From positions 576,371 through 640,370 of the forward strand of contig NZ_WJII01000002.1 of NCBI RefSeq assembly GCF_009649635.1: a DNA stretch of 64,000 bases. Reading direction: 5' to 3'. The DNA comes from Microbacterium sp. SYP-A9085 (lineage in GTDB: Bacteria > Actinomycetota > Actinomycetes > Actinomycetales > Microbacteriaceae). The notes beneath the pieces were generated by a model. It had not been told where the DNA came from. It saw only the letters and a program-made list of their open reading frames with translations, and searched no databases. This document shows positions 9,982-18,299 of this stretch, piece by piece. How positions within the stretch are numbered: the stretch's first letter is position 1; each line of letters opens with the position of its first letter. The position numbers and the translations under genes are program-made.

Positions 9982-11328
9982 ATGCGGACCCGTGTCTTCA
10001 CGGACGGCGACGACGCCGTCCCCGCCCCCGCCGACGGAGCGCCCGAGCGCGTGGTGGTCGTCGGCGCCGGCATCGCGGGGCTGACCGCGGCGAACGCGCT
10101 GCGCACCGCGGGCGTCGACTGCGTCGTGGTCGAGGCGCGCGACCGTATCGGCGGGAGGCTGCACACCGTCGACGTCGACGGGCACGCCGCCGACCTGGGC
10201 GGGTCGTGGGTGCATCATCCCGGGCACAACGTCCTCGCCGACTGGGTGGAGTTCGCGCAGGTGCCGTGGATCGCGGATCCGTCCGGCGCGTTCTTCGCCG
10301 GGTACGACCTGGGCGAGCGTCGGCCGCTGACGCCGGACGAGCTGGATGCCGCGGGATACGCGGCGCTGGAGCCGGTCGCCGCGATCGTGCGGGCGGATGC
10401 CGCGGCCGGCCGGCCGGACCGCTCGGCGGCCACGGTGATCGACGAGCATCTCGCCGGCATCCCGGAGCCGGAGCGCACCCGGCGCTGGCAGATCATGGCC
10501 GCCCTGATCGAGCAGGACGGTGCGGGCCTCCTGGACGACATCTCCGCGCGCTGGGCGTTCTCAACGACCGCGCTGGTCGGCGACGTCGTCGACAACGTGC
10601 CGATCGGCGGGTACCGGCGCGTGTTGGCGCCGCTGGCGGCGGGAAGCGACATCCGGCTGTCCGCTCCGGTGCGGCGCATCGCGCAGACCGCCGACGGCGT
10701 CGAGGTGTCCGGCGATGGGTGGTCCGAGGCGGGGTCGCACGCGATCGTCACGCTGCCGCTGGGGGTGCTGCAGTCCGGGAGCGTGGAGTTCGATCCGCCG
10801 CTGCCGGCCGCGCGCCGCGACGTGATCGCGGGCACCGGGTTCGGCAGCATGGAGAAGGTCGTGCTCGCGTTCGAGGAGCCGTTCTGGCGGGCCCGCGGCA
10901 TCCAGCACGCCGTGGTCCTGCCCGCCGACCGCACCCAGGCGTCGACGTGGATGTGGGACTTCGGGCTGACGCCGACGATGATGATCCTCATCGCGCAGAG
11001 CGGGACGGCCGCGGCCTGGCACGATCCGCGCGGCTGGGCGCTGGAGCAGCTCACCGCGCTGTGCGGCGGCGACATCCCGGAGCCGACCGGCCTCGCCGCG
11101 ACCGACTGGCTGCACGACGCGTACGCGCGCGGCAGCTACACGCACATCCGCCCCGGCCGCAGCGACGCCGACATCGACATCCTGGCGCAGCCGGTGGGGC
11201 GGATTCTGTTCGCCGGCGAGCACACGAGCCGGGCCCGGCTCGGATACGCGGACGGCGCGCTGTCGAGCGCCCTGCGCGAGGCGCGGCGCCTGCTGCGCAC
11301 GCCGCACATCGAGCTGTCCGCTCCCTGA
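9982..11328 (+). CDS. Flavin monoamine oxidase family protein
   Basis: A 448-residue FAD-dependent amine oxidase. The Rossmann fingerprint VVVVGAGIAGLTAANAL is followed by VEARDRIGGRLHT, which binds the FAD, and GGSWVHHPGHN. The C-terminal FAD-contact block is FAGEHTSRARLGYADGALSSA. It would oxidise a primary or polyamine to an aldehyde with release of ammonia and peroxide; the substrate cannot be told. It is monocistronic, with a leaderless-type start and the paired palindromes B and C downstream. No signal peptide is seen. Confidence 0.9.
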   Translation: MRTRVFTDGDDAVPAPADGAPERVVVVGAGIAGLTAANALRTAGVDCVVVEARDRIGGRLHTVDVDGHAADLGGSWVHHPGHNVLADWVEFAQVPWIADPSGAFFAGYDLGERRPLTPDELDAAGYAALEPVAAIVRADAAAGRPDRSAATVIDEHLAGIPEPERTRRWQIMAALIEQDGAGLLDDISARWAFSTTALVGDVVDNVPIGGYRRVLAPLAAGSDIRLSAPVRRIAQTADGVEVSGDGWSEAGSHAIVTLPLGVLQSGSVEFDPPLPAARRDVIAGTGFGSMEKVVLAFEEPFWRARGIQHAVVLPADRTQASTWMWDFGLTPTMMILIAQSGTAAAWHDPRGWALEQLTALCGGDIPEPTGLAATDWLHDAYARGSYTHIRPGRSDADIDILAQPVGRILFAGEHTSRARLGYADGALSSALREARRLLRTPHIELSAP

Positions 11329-11353
11329 CGCGCCGAATCCGCCGGCGCCGCGC

Positions 11354-11425
11354 GCCGAACCCACCCGTCATTGCCGAACCCACTCGCCATAGCGGATGGG
11401 TTCGGCACCAGCGGGTGGGTTCGGC
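11354..11425. repeat. 72-bp nested palindrome, copy B
   Basis: Arms GCCGAACCCACC and GGTGGGTTCGGC, inner arms TGCCGAACCCA and TGGGTTCGGCA, loop containing GCCATAGC. It starts 26 nt after the amine oxidase stop and is paired with copy C 189 bp further on. Confidence 0.92.
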
Positions 11426-11485
11426 GCGACGGGATGCCGAGGAGCAACACGGCGCGACGGGATGCCGCGGGGCAAAACGGCGCGG
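11422..11485. repeat. Period-28 direct repeat between palindromes B and C
   Basis: A unit starting CGGCGCGACGGGATGCCG begins at 11422 and again at 11450, with a decayed third start at 11478. It overlaps the last bases of palindrome B, so the palindrome edge may have been duplicated together with its flank. With copies B and C it fills most of the 343-bp gene-free stretch 11329-11671; the rest is GC-rich sequence and the promoter of the next gene. Confidence 0.65.
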
Positions 11486-11542
11486 GGGGCGACGCGGCCC
11501 AGGTTGACGCATCCCCCTCCCGCGCGCCGCCCCGCCGCGCGC

Positions 11543-11614
11543 GCCGAACCCACCCGTCAGTGCCGAACCCACCCGCTATAGCCGATGGGTTCGGCACCAG
11601 CGGGTGGGTTCGGC
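11543..11614. repeat. 72-bp nested palindrome, copy C
   Basis: Same structure and orientation as copy B: outer arms GCCGAACCCACC/GGTGGGTTCGGC, inner GCCGAACCCA/TGGGTTCGGC, loop with CCGCTATAGCCGA. It ends 58 nt before the Ppx/GppA start codon. Confidence 0.92.
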
Positions 11615-11659
11615 GCGATAGAGCACGCAACACGGCGCGAGTCCCGCCGCCGCGCGCAC

Positions 11660-11665
11660 TACGCT
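11660..11665 (+). promoter_or_regulatory. Candidate -10 box for a leaderless Ppx/GppA transcript
   Basis: TACGCT stands six bases before the GTG start and no ribosome binding site is visible. The identical box and spacing occur before truA on the other strand. Confidence 0.4.
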
Positions 11666-11671
11666 GGCCCC

Positions 11672-12616
11672 GTGCGCCTGGGAGTCCTCGATATCGGCTC
11701 GAACACCGTCCACCTGCTCGTGGCGGACGTGCGTCCGGGCGGACGGCCGCTCGCGACCACGAGCGAACGCGCGATTGTGCGGCTGATGCGGTTCCTCACC
11801 CCGGACGGCGCCATCAGCGAGGAGGGCGTCCGGGCGCTGGTGGATGCCGTGGCCCACGCCCGCGACCTCGTGGCCGCCGACCCCGTTGACGAGCTTCTCG
11901 CCACCGCCACGTCCGCGGTGCGCGACGCGACGAACGGCCCCGCCGTGATCGCGCAACTCGAGAGCACGCTCGGCCATCCGCTGCAGGTGCTGGATGGGGA
12001 GACCGAGGCGCGGCTGACGTTCCTCGCCGCCCGGCGCTGGTTCGGATGGGCGTCCGGGCGCATCCAGCTGTTCGACATCGGCGGCGGCTCGCTCGAGCTC
12101 GCGACCGGTCCCGACGAGGTGCCGGAGGTCGCGGCATCCGTCCCCCTCGGCGCGGGACGCATGACGCTCCGATTCCTGCCCGACGACCCGCCCGGCGAGG
12201 TTGCCGTCGACACGCTGCGCCGCCACGCCCGCGGGGTGCTCGCCCCGGTCGCCACCCGGTTCCGCGAACTGCCCCGCCCGGATCACGTGATCGGCTCGTC
12301 GAAGGCGATCCGCTCGCTCGCCCAGCTCGCCGGCTACCCACGCGCGGGATGGAGCGGGACCGAGCGGATGATGCTTCCCCGCGCCGCGCTCGGGTCGTGG
12401 ATCCCGCGCCTCGCGCGCATCCCGGCATCCTCCCGCCAGGAGCTGCCCGGAATCACCCCGGACCGCACGATGCAGATCGTCGCGGGCGCGGTGGTGCTGC
12501 ACACGGCGATGGAGCTGATGGATGTCGCGGAGCTCGAGGTGTGCCCCTGGGCGCTGCGCGAGGGCGTGCTGCTGCGCTACATCGAGTCGCTCGCGTGGCA
12601 GTCCGCCGCCGGCTGA
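11672..12616 (+). CDS. Ppx/GppA family phosphatase (exopolyphosphatase / pppGpp phosphohydrolase)
   Basis: A 314-residue protein with the ASKHA fold of the Ppx/GppA family: phosphate-1 motif VLDIGSNTVHLLV at the N-terminus, ATSAVRDA, the DGETEA element, and phosphate-2 motif LFDIGGGSLEL. The size matches the short actinobacterial type (Ppx1-like) without a C-terminal HD domain. It would hydrolyse polyphosphate or (p)ppGpp; the sequence alone does not decide. The GTG at 11672 is chosen since it places the DIGSNT motif at residues 6-11 and follows the -10 box at leaderless distance. Confidence 0.9.
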   Translation: MRLGVLDIGSNTVHLLVADVRPGGRPLATTSERAIVRLMRFLTPDGAISEEGVRALVDAVAHARDLVAADPVDELLATATSAVRDATNGPAVIAQLESTLGHPLQVLDGETEARLTFLAARRWFGWASGRIQLFDIGGGSLELATGPDEVPEVAASVPLGAGRMTLRFLPDDPPGEVAVDTLRRHARGVLAPVATRFRELPRPDHVIGSSKAIRSLAQLAGYPRAGWSGTERMMLPRAALGSWIPRLARIPASSRQELPGITPDRTMQIVAGAVVLHTAMELMDVAELEVCPWALREGVLLRYIESLAWQSAAG

Positions 12617-12673
12617 GCCCACGCGACACCCCGCACGCGCAACGCAGCGACGCGCGCCGCCCCGCAGAACCCC

Positions 12674-14035
12674 CTACGCCGGCAGCGCCAGATGCTCGCG
12701 CACGACATCCGCGAGCTGCCCGGCGATCTGCGACGCCAAATCCGCGTCGGCGGCCTCGACCATGACGCGCACGAGCGGCTCGGTGCCCGACGCGCGCAGC
12801 AGCACGCGGCCGGTATCGCCGAGGGATGCCTCGGCGTCGGCGACGGCCGCGGACACCCGCGGGTGCGCGACCTGCGTGCGATCCACGCCCTGGACGTTCA
12901 CGAGCACCTGCGGATACACCGTCATCACGGAGGCGAGCTCGGCCAGGGACCGCCCGGTGGATGCCATCCGCGACAGCAGGTGCAGGCCGGTGAGCAGGCC
13001 GTCGCCGGTCGTGGCGTACTGGCTCATGATCACGTGCCCGGACTGCTCGCCGCCCAGGGCGAACCCGCCCTCGGTCATCCGCTCCAGGACGTAGCGGTCG
13101 CCGACGGAGGTCTGCTCGACTCGGATGCCGTGCTCGGCCATCGCGCGGTGCAAACCGAGATTGCTCATCACGGTTGCGACGAGCGTGTCCGCCACGAGCG
13201 CCCCGCGCTCCTTCATCGCCACCGCGAGGATCGCCATGATCTGGTCGCCGTCGACGATGCGCCCGGCGGCGTCCACCGCCAGGCACCGGTCGGCGTCGCC
13301 GTCGTGCGCGATGCCCACGTCGGCGCCGAGGCGGACGACCTCCAGGGCGAGCTTGTCGATGTGCGTGGACCCGACGCCGTCGTTGATGTTCACGCCGTCG
13401 GGGTCCGCGCCGATCACGGTCACCCGGGCGCCCGCGTCGCGGAACGTCTCCGGGGAGACGCCGGAGGCGGCGCCGTTCGCGCAGTCCAGGACCACGTGGA
13501 TGCCGTCGAGCCGGTGGGGCAGCGACTGCAGCAGGTGCACGACGTAGCGGTCCTCGGCATCCGCGAACCGGCGGATGCGGCCGACGGCGGCGCCGGTCGG
13601 CAGCAGTTTGGGTCCGACCAGGGCGGCTTCGATGCGCTGCTCCACGACATCCGGGAGCTTCACCCCGCCGCGGGCGAAGATCTTGATCCCGTTGTCGGGG
13701 GCGGGGTTGTGGGATGCCGAGACCATGACGCCGAAGTCGGCGTCGATCGATCCGATGAGGAACGCGGCGGCCGGGGTCGGGATGACGCCGGCGTCCAGGA
13801 CGTCGACCCCGGATGCCGCGAGCCCGGCCGCGACGGCGGAGGCCAGGAACTCGCCGGACACGCGCGGGTCGCGGGCGACCACGGCGGTGAGGCGCTTGCC
13901 GGCGGCGCGACGCGCGTCGGCGGTACGACCCTGGCCCAGGACGACAGCGGTCGCCTGGGCCAGGGTGAGCGCGAGATCGGCGGTGAGGGGGCCGTTGGCC
14001 AGCCCCCGCACCCCGTCCGTGCCGAACAGCGGCAT
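12674..14035 (-). CDS. glmM: Phosphoglucosamine mutase
   Basis: A 453-residue cytoplasmic enzyme converting glucosamine-6-phosphate to glucosamine-1-phosphate. The N-terminus [11 protein letters not shown], the phosphoserine loop VSASHNP (Ser108), the metal loop DGDADR, the sugar loop GGEQSGH and the phosphate-binding RASGTEP are all in the expected order. It lies directly downstream of rplM-rpsI (14-nt gap), the usual actinobacterial arrangement, and is probably cotranscribed with them. Confidence 0.98.
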   Translation of the reverse strand: MPLFGTDGVRGLANGPLTADLALTLAQATAVVLGQGRTADARRAAGKRLTAVVARDPRVSGEFLASAVAAGLAASGVDVLDAGVIPTPAAAFLIGSIDADFGVMVSASHNPAPDNGIKIFARGGVKLPDVVEQRIEAALVGPKLLPTGAAVGRIRRFADAEDRYVVHLLQSLPHRLDGIHVVLDCANGAASGVSPETFRDAGARVTVIGADPDGVNINDGVGSTHIDKLALEVVRLGADVGIAHDGDADRCLAVDAAGRIVDGDQIMAILAVAMKERGALVADTLVATVMSNLGLHRAMAEHGIRVEQTSVGDRYVLERMTEGGFALGGEQSGHVIMSQYATTGDGLLTGLHLLSRMASTGRSLAELASVMTVYPQVLVNVQGVDRTQVAHPRVSAAVADAEASLGDTGRVLLRASGTEPLVRVMVEAADADLASQIAGQLADVVREHLALPA

Positions 14036-14049
14036 CGAGACGGTCCCGA

Positions 14050-14532
14050 TCAGCGCTTCGAGTACTGCGGAGCCTTGCGGGCCTTCTTCAGACCGGCCTT
14101 CTTGCGCTCCTTGACGCGGGCGTCGCGGGAGAGGAAGCCGGCCTTCTTCAGGGTCGGGCGGTTGTTCTCGACGTCGATGCCGTTCAGCGCGCGGGCGATG
14201 CCCAGGCGCAGGGCGCCGGCCTGGCCCGAGTCGCCGCCGCCGTGGATGCGGGCGATGACGTCGTACGCGCCGGTGAGGTTGAGCACCGTGAACGGGTCGT
14301 TGATCAGCTGCTGGTGCAGCTTGTTCGGGAAGTAGTCCTCGAGGTCACGGCCGTTGACCGTGATCTTGCCCTCGCCGGGGATCAGCCGCACGCGGGCGAT
14401 CGCCTGCTTGCGGCGGCCGACGGCCGCGCCGGGGACGCTGAGTACGGGGCGGGGAGCCGCCGCCTCGGCGGCCACGTCGGCCGTGCTCTCGGTGGTGTAG
14501 TTCGTGAGTTCGGTGGAGTCGTTGTTCGCCAC
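14050..14532 (-). CDS. rpsI: 30S ribosomal protein S9
   Basis: 160 residues. The conserved core begins at [12 protein letters not shown] and ends with the highly basic tail [12 protein letters not shown], whose last arginine reaches the P-site tRNA in known ribosomes. An N-terminal extension of about 40 residues rich in Thr, Glu and Ala precedes the core, common in actinobacteria. The GTG at 14532 follows AAAGGA. It is the second gene of the rplM-rpsI unit. Confidence 0.97.
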   Translation of the reverse strand: MANNDSTELTNYTTESTADVAAEAAAPRPVLSVPGAAVGRRKQAIARVRLIPGEGKITVNGRDLEDYFPNKLHQQLINDPFTVLNLTGAYDVIARIHGGGDSGQAGALRLGIARALNGIDVENNRPTLKKAGFLSRDARVKERKKAGLKKARKAPQYSKR

Positions 14533-14558
14533 GAGTGTGTCCTTTGTGTCTGCGGCGC

Positions 14559-15005
14559 TTACTGGGCGACCTGATCGAAGGTGTACGTCTTGGGCTGCTG
14601 GGCGGCGTGCGGGTGCTCGGCGCCGGCGTAGACCTTCAGCTTGGTGAGCTGCTGGCGACCCAGGGTGTTCTTGGGGAGCATGCCGCGCACGGCCTTCTCC
14701 ACTGCGCGGACGGGGTTCTTCTCCAGAAGCTCCTCGTACGAGACGGACTTCAGGCCGCCCGGGTAGCCGGAGTGGCGGTAGGCCAGCTTCTTCTGGAGCT
14801 TCTGGCCGGTCAGGGCGACCTTGGCCGCGTTCACGATGACGACGAAGTCGCCCGTGTCGAGGTGGTTCGCGAAGGTCGGCTTGTGCTTGCCGCGCAGGAG
14901 CGCGGCCGCGTGCGAGGCCAGGCGGCCGAGCACGACATCGGTGGCGTCGATGACCAGCCACTCGCGCTGGATCTCGCCAGCCTTGGGGGTGAAAGTGCGC
15001 GTCAC
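14559..15005 (-). CDS. rplM: 50S ribosomal protein L13
   Basis: 148 residues, the family's usual length: [11 protein letters not shown] at the start, [12 protein letters not shown], and the [11 protein letters not shown] block. The GTG at 15005 has only a weak site (GAAAG). It leads the rplM-rpsI operon, with a clear promoter at 15139-15167. Confidence 0.97.
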   Translation of the reverse strand: MTRTFTPKAGEIQREWLVIDATDVVLGRLASHAAALLRGKHKPTFANHLDTGDFVVIVNAAKVALTGQKLQKKLAYRHSGYPGGLKSVSYEELLEKNPVRAVEKAVRGMLPKNTLGRQQLTKLKVYAGAEHPHAAQQPKTYTFDQVAQ

Positions 15006-15138
15006 AGTAGTGCTGCTTTCTGATCGAACGGAGACGTTCGTGAATCCCACTCCGGGGTGGTTCTGCGGCGAAGCCGCCGAACACGCCAGTGGAGGGCTCA
15101 CGTTCGCGGTGCACCCGCAGTGGACGCACCAACGGGAC

Positions 15139-15167
15139 AGTCTACGGCATCGGGATGCCGCGGCCAA
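15139..15167 (-). promoter_or_regulatory. rplM: Promoter of rplM-rpsI
   Basis: On the minus strand: TTGGCC (-35, 15162-15167), 17-nt spacer, TAGACT (-10, 15139-15144). The same -10 hexamer and spacing occur at the S10 operon promoter. The leader would be about 125 nt. Confidence 0.6.
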
Positions 15168-15203
15168 ACGCCCTACGTGGGGTGACGGGCCCGCAGCCTC
15201 CCT

Positions 15204-16037
15204 CTACCCCAGCAGCGTCCCCGCCAGCGCCAGCAGTACGAACGATCCGTTGTAGACGACGTGGATCAGCACGGCACCCCAGATCCGCCCGGTGAGCACG
15301 ACGGTCAGCCCGCACACGAGTCCGAGCAGCGCGAGCGACACGACCTGATCGAGGGCGACGGCATCCAGGCCGTGCGCCAGCAGGAACAGCCCCGTGCTCG
15401 CGACCACCGCGATGCCGCCGGCGATCACTCCCCCGAACGCACGCCGCAGCACGGCGTAGACCGAGACGAGGAGGACGGCGCGGAAGAAGAACTCCTCGAC
15501 CAGCGGGGCGATCACGACGGGCGAGACCGCGTCGGTGAACCACCATCCGTCCGGCAGCGACCCGCCGATCCGCGGGTACGAGGGCAGCGCACCGCTGCCG
15601 CCCGCGGCCATCTCCAGCCATCCCTGCGTCAGCCGCAGGATCAGCCCGAGCGCGACCCCATAAAGGAGGTCCAGCGGACGCAGGCGCAGAAGCCCGACGG
15701 GCCGCGACCGCGAGAACGCGATCACGATGGGCACGAGCATCCCGACCCAGGCCAGTCCCGTGCCGATCAGTGCGCCCAGGGTGCCCGGCAGGAAGACCTG
15801 CAGCGCCGATCCGGCGAGCAGCATGACTCCGAACACGATGCAGGCCCACGCCAGCATCCCCTCCCGCCAGCGCAGCACGGTGCGGCCCCCCAGGCGCCAG
15901 TCGGTGCGGCGTCGACGCCGATGACGCCGCGGGGTCGGCGCATCCGTGTCGTCGAGGTCGAGCCGTGCGCCGTCGAACCGCAGGGCGCTGAAGTCGACCT
16001 CGTCGAGGCGGATCGCGTCGCTAGAGTGGTCGGGCAC
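15204..16037 (-). CDS. CPBP family intramembrane glutamic endopeptidase
   Basis: A 277-residue membrane protein of the CPBP (CAAX protease/bacteriocin-processing, Abi) family with about seven to eight hydrophobic segments. The catalytic motif is EEFFFR (Glu181, Glu182, Arg186), with His222 in LLAHG and HVVYN (His259, Asn263) completing the active-site set. The first 55 residues are acidic, then very basic, and cytoplasmic. The GTG at 16037 follows TATCGT at leaderless distance (6 nt). It is divergent from the tyrosine phosphatase gene; the substrate is unknown. Confidence 0.88.
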   Translation of the reverse strand: MPDHSSDAIRLDEVDFSALRFDGARLDLDDTDAPTPRRHRRRRRTDWRLGGRTVLRWREGMLAWACIVFGVMLLAGSALQVFLPGTLGALIGTGLAWVGMLVPIVIAFSRSRPVGLLRLRPLDLLYGVALGLILRLTQGWLEMAAGGSGALPSYPRIGGSLPDGWWFTDAVSPVVIAPLVEEFFFRAVLLVSVYAVLRRAFGGVIAGGIAVVASTGLFLLAHGLDAVALDQVVSLALLGLVCGLTVVLTGRIWGAVLIHVVYNGSFVLLALAGTLLG

Positions 16038-16049
16038 GCGCCCACGATA
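16022..16049. promoter_or_regulatory. Overlapping divergent -10 boxes, CPBP protease / tyrosine phosphatase
   Basis: TATCGT on the minus strand (16044-16049) stands 6 nt before the CPBP GTG. TAGAGT on the plus strand (16022-16027) lies inside the 5' end of the CPBP coding region and would give the phosphatase mRNA a leader of about 40 nt carrying the GGAGG site. The two transcripts overlap at their 5' ends. Confidence 0.35.
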
Positions 16050-16074
16050 CCGGGGCGGACGATGGAGGTGCGTC

Positions 16075-16683
16075 CTGTTCGAGATCCTCACCGTCTGCAC
16101 CGGCAATATCTGCCGGTCGCCGCTGGCGGCGCTCGTGCTGCAGCAGCATCTCGGCCCGTTCGGCGCCCGCGTGTCCAGCGCCGGCACGCGTGGCCTGGCA
16201 TCCGCGTCGATGACGCCGGAGGCGCAGACGCTTGCGGCCGCCATGGGGGTGGCCGCCGACGAGAGTTCCGCGCACCGCTCGCGATTCCTGACGGAGCCGA
16301 TGATCGCGCCGGCCGATCTCGTCCTCACCATGACCCGCGAGCATCGGCGGGAGGTGGCCGAGCTGGCGCCGGCGCGTCTGGCGGCGGTGTTCACGGTGCG
16401 CGAGTTCGCGCGGCTGGCGGCAGATGTGCCCGATGTCGAGATCCTCACCGCGGCTGACGCCGCGGGGCCGGATGCCGCGGCGCGCGTGCGTGCAGCGACC
16501 CGCGCCGTCGCGTCCCGGCGGGGACTCGTCCTGCCGCCGGCCGACCCGTCCGACGACGACGTGATCGACCCGTATCGGCGTCCGTGGGCGGTGTATCAGC
16601 AATCGGCCTCGCAGCTGGCGCCGGCGCTGAACCGGGTGATCCGCACGGTGCGCGCCGCGCTCGAGGGAGCGCCCTCCTCCTGA
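16075..16683 (+). CDS. Low-molecular-weight protein-tyrosine phosphatase (Wzb-like), CTG start
   Basis: A 202-residue phosphatase. The P-loop CTGNICRS sits at residues 8-15, with the general-acid aspartate plausibly in DPYRRPWAVY near the C-terminus. In polysaccharide loci such enzymes dephosphorylate the BY-kinase, whose gene follows 68 nt downstream. No ATG, GTG or TTG is in frame between the overlapping CPBP gene and the P-loop; the only sensible start is CTG at 16075, six bases after a perfect GGAGG (16064-16068). An upstream in-frame ATG at 15946 would add 43 residues antisense to the CPBP N-terminus and is judged unlikely. Confidence 0.85.
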   Translation: MFEILTVCTGNICRSPLAALVLQQHLGPFGARVSSAGTRGLASASMTPEAQTLAAAMGVAADESSAHRSRFLTEPMIAPADLVLTMTREHRREVAELAPARLAAVFTVREFARLAADVPDVEILTAADAAGPDAAARVRAATRAVASRRGLVLPPADPSDDDVIDPYRRPWAVYQQSASQLAPALNRVIRTVRAALEGAPSS

Positions 16684-16751
16684 GGCTGGTGTGAACGCTG
16701 TGGCAATATGGGGCGCAGGCGACCGACGGGCCGCGGTACCCGAGAGGCATC

Positions 16752-18296
16752 ATGGAGCTCAGCGACTACATCCGCATCCTCCGCAAGAACTGGCTCGTGA
16801 TCATCATCGCGACCCTGCTGGGCATCGGCGCGGCCGCGGCGTACTCGATCACCCGCACGCCGCAGTTCGAGGCGGAGAGCACGGTCTTCGTGTCCACGCA
16901 GTCGAGTGACTCGGTGCAGGACTTGCAGCAGGGCAACAGTTTCACCCTCGCGCGCGTCACGACGTACACGAACCTCGTCACCACGCCGATCGTGATGAAC
17001 CCGGTGATCGCGAAGCTGGGCTTGAAGACGACCGCCAACCAGCTGTCTGAGAACGTCACCGCAACCAGCCCGCTGAACACCACGCTCATCACGATCACCG
17101 TGACCGACCCCGACCCGGTGAAGGCCGCCGATATCGCAAACGCCCTGGGCGCCAGTCTGACCAGCGCCGTCGAGTCGATTGAGACGCCGAAGGGCGGTGA
17201 GAACAGCCCCGTCCGGCTCACGCGCGTCAAGGACGCCATCCCGGCCCTCGTGCCGTCCAGTCCCAACGTCCCGCTGAACCTCGCGCTCGGCGCCCTGGTG
17301 GGCCTCGCCCTCGGCGTGGGCATCGCGGTGCTGCGCTCGGTGCTCGACACCCGGGTGCGGACCCCGCGGGATGTCGAGCTCGTCACCGAGGCGCCGATCA
17401 TCGGCGCCATAGCGTTCGACCCGAAGGCGAAGGAACGCCCCCTGATCGTGCACGCGGATCCGCGCAGCCCCCGCGCCGAGTCGTTCCGCGCGTTGCGCAC
17501 CAACCTGCAGTTCCTCGACATGGGCGGCCGTTCGAGCTTCGTGATCACCTCAAGCGTGCCCAGCGAAGGCAAGTCGACGACAACGATCAACCTTGCCATA
17601 GCACTGGCCGACGCCGGGAAACGGGTGGCCCTGCTGGACGCCGACCTGCGCAAGCCGAAGGTCGCCGAGTATCTCGGCATCGAGGGAGGCGCCGGTCTCA
17701 CCGATGTCCTGATCGGGCGCGCCCGGGTCGGTGATGTGATGCTGCCGTGGGGCCAGCGCAGCCTCTACGTGCTGCCGGCCGGCAAGATCCCGCCGAACCC
17801 GAGCGAACTGCTCGGCTCCAACCAGATGCACCTGCTGCTTCAGGTACTCGAGCGCGACTTCGACGTCGTGCTGTGCGACGCACCGCCACTGCTGCCGGTG
17901 ACGGATGCCGCGATTCTCGCCAAGGAGACCAGCGGCGCGATCGTCGCCGTGTCGGCCGGACGTACCAGCCGCCACCAGCTGGCGGGGGCGATCGAGGCGC
18001 TGGCGACGGTCGGCGCGAAGGTGGCCGGTGTCGTCATGTCGATGGTCCCGACCCGAGGGCCGGATTCTTACTACACGTATGGCTACGGGTATGGGTACGG
18101 CTACAAGGAGCCGGAACCCAAGAAGCAGCGAGCCCCCAAGCACCCGGCCGCGAAGCGCCGGAACGCCCCGGTAGCTCCGGCACCGTACGCGAACGCATCC
18201 GTCGAAGACCTGTTCGGCCCGCCTGCCGCGGCGCCCGACGGCACGGGGCCGGTGCGCAGCCGGTCCGCCGCAGCCGAGTCGCGCCGGACGCTGTAG
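16752..18296 (+). CDS. Polysaccharide co-polymerase / tyrosine autokinase (Wzc/CapAB-like)
   Basis: A 514-residue inner-membrane protein. A Wzz-type chain-length domain with two membrane segments (about 14-32 and 174-196) precedes a BY-kinase domain: Walker A around SEGKST (271-276), Walker A' LLDADLRKP (294-302), Walker B VVLCDAP (372-378). The C-terminal tail has a tyrosine cluster with seven Tyr between 440 and 451, alternating with Gly, followed by a basic Pro/Ala-rich end. Kinase and adaptor are fused, as in Proteobacteria and many actinobacteria. It should control polymer length and export; the phosphatase upstream would reset it. ATG follows GAGAGG. Confidence 0.93.
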   Translation: MELSDYIRILRKNWLVIIIATLLGIGAAAAYSITRTPQFEAESTVFVSTQSSDSVQDLQQGNSFTLARVTTYTNLVTTPIVMNPVIAKLGLKTTANQLSENVTATSPLNTTLITITVTDPDPVKAADIANALGASLTSAVESIETPKGGENSPVRLTRVKDAIPALVPSSPNVPLNLALGALVGLALGVGIAVLRSVLDTRVRTPRDVELVTEAPIIGAIAFDPKAKERPLIVHADPRSPRAESFRALRTNLQFLDMGGRSSFVITSSVPSEGKSTTTINLAIALADAGKRVALLDADLRKPKVAEYLGIEGGAGLTDVLIGRARVGDVMLPWGQRSLYVLPAGKIPPNPSELLGSNQMHLLLQVLERDFDVVLCDAPPLLPVTDAAILAKETSGAIVAVSAGRTSRHQLAGAIEALATVGAKVAGVVMSMVPTRGPDSYYTYGYGYGYGYKEPEPKKQRAPKHPAAKRRNAPVAPAPYANASVEDLFGPPAAAPDGTGPVRSRSAAAESRRTL

Positions 18297-18299
18297 GCG

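Noticed and set aside
14050..15132. One long frame joining L13 and S9 sequences
   Set aside because: The S9 frame merely stays open upstream through the L13 region; L13 is encoded in another frame with its own start and stop.
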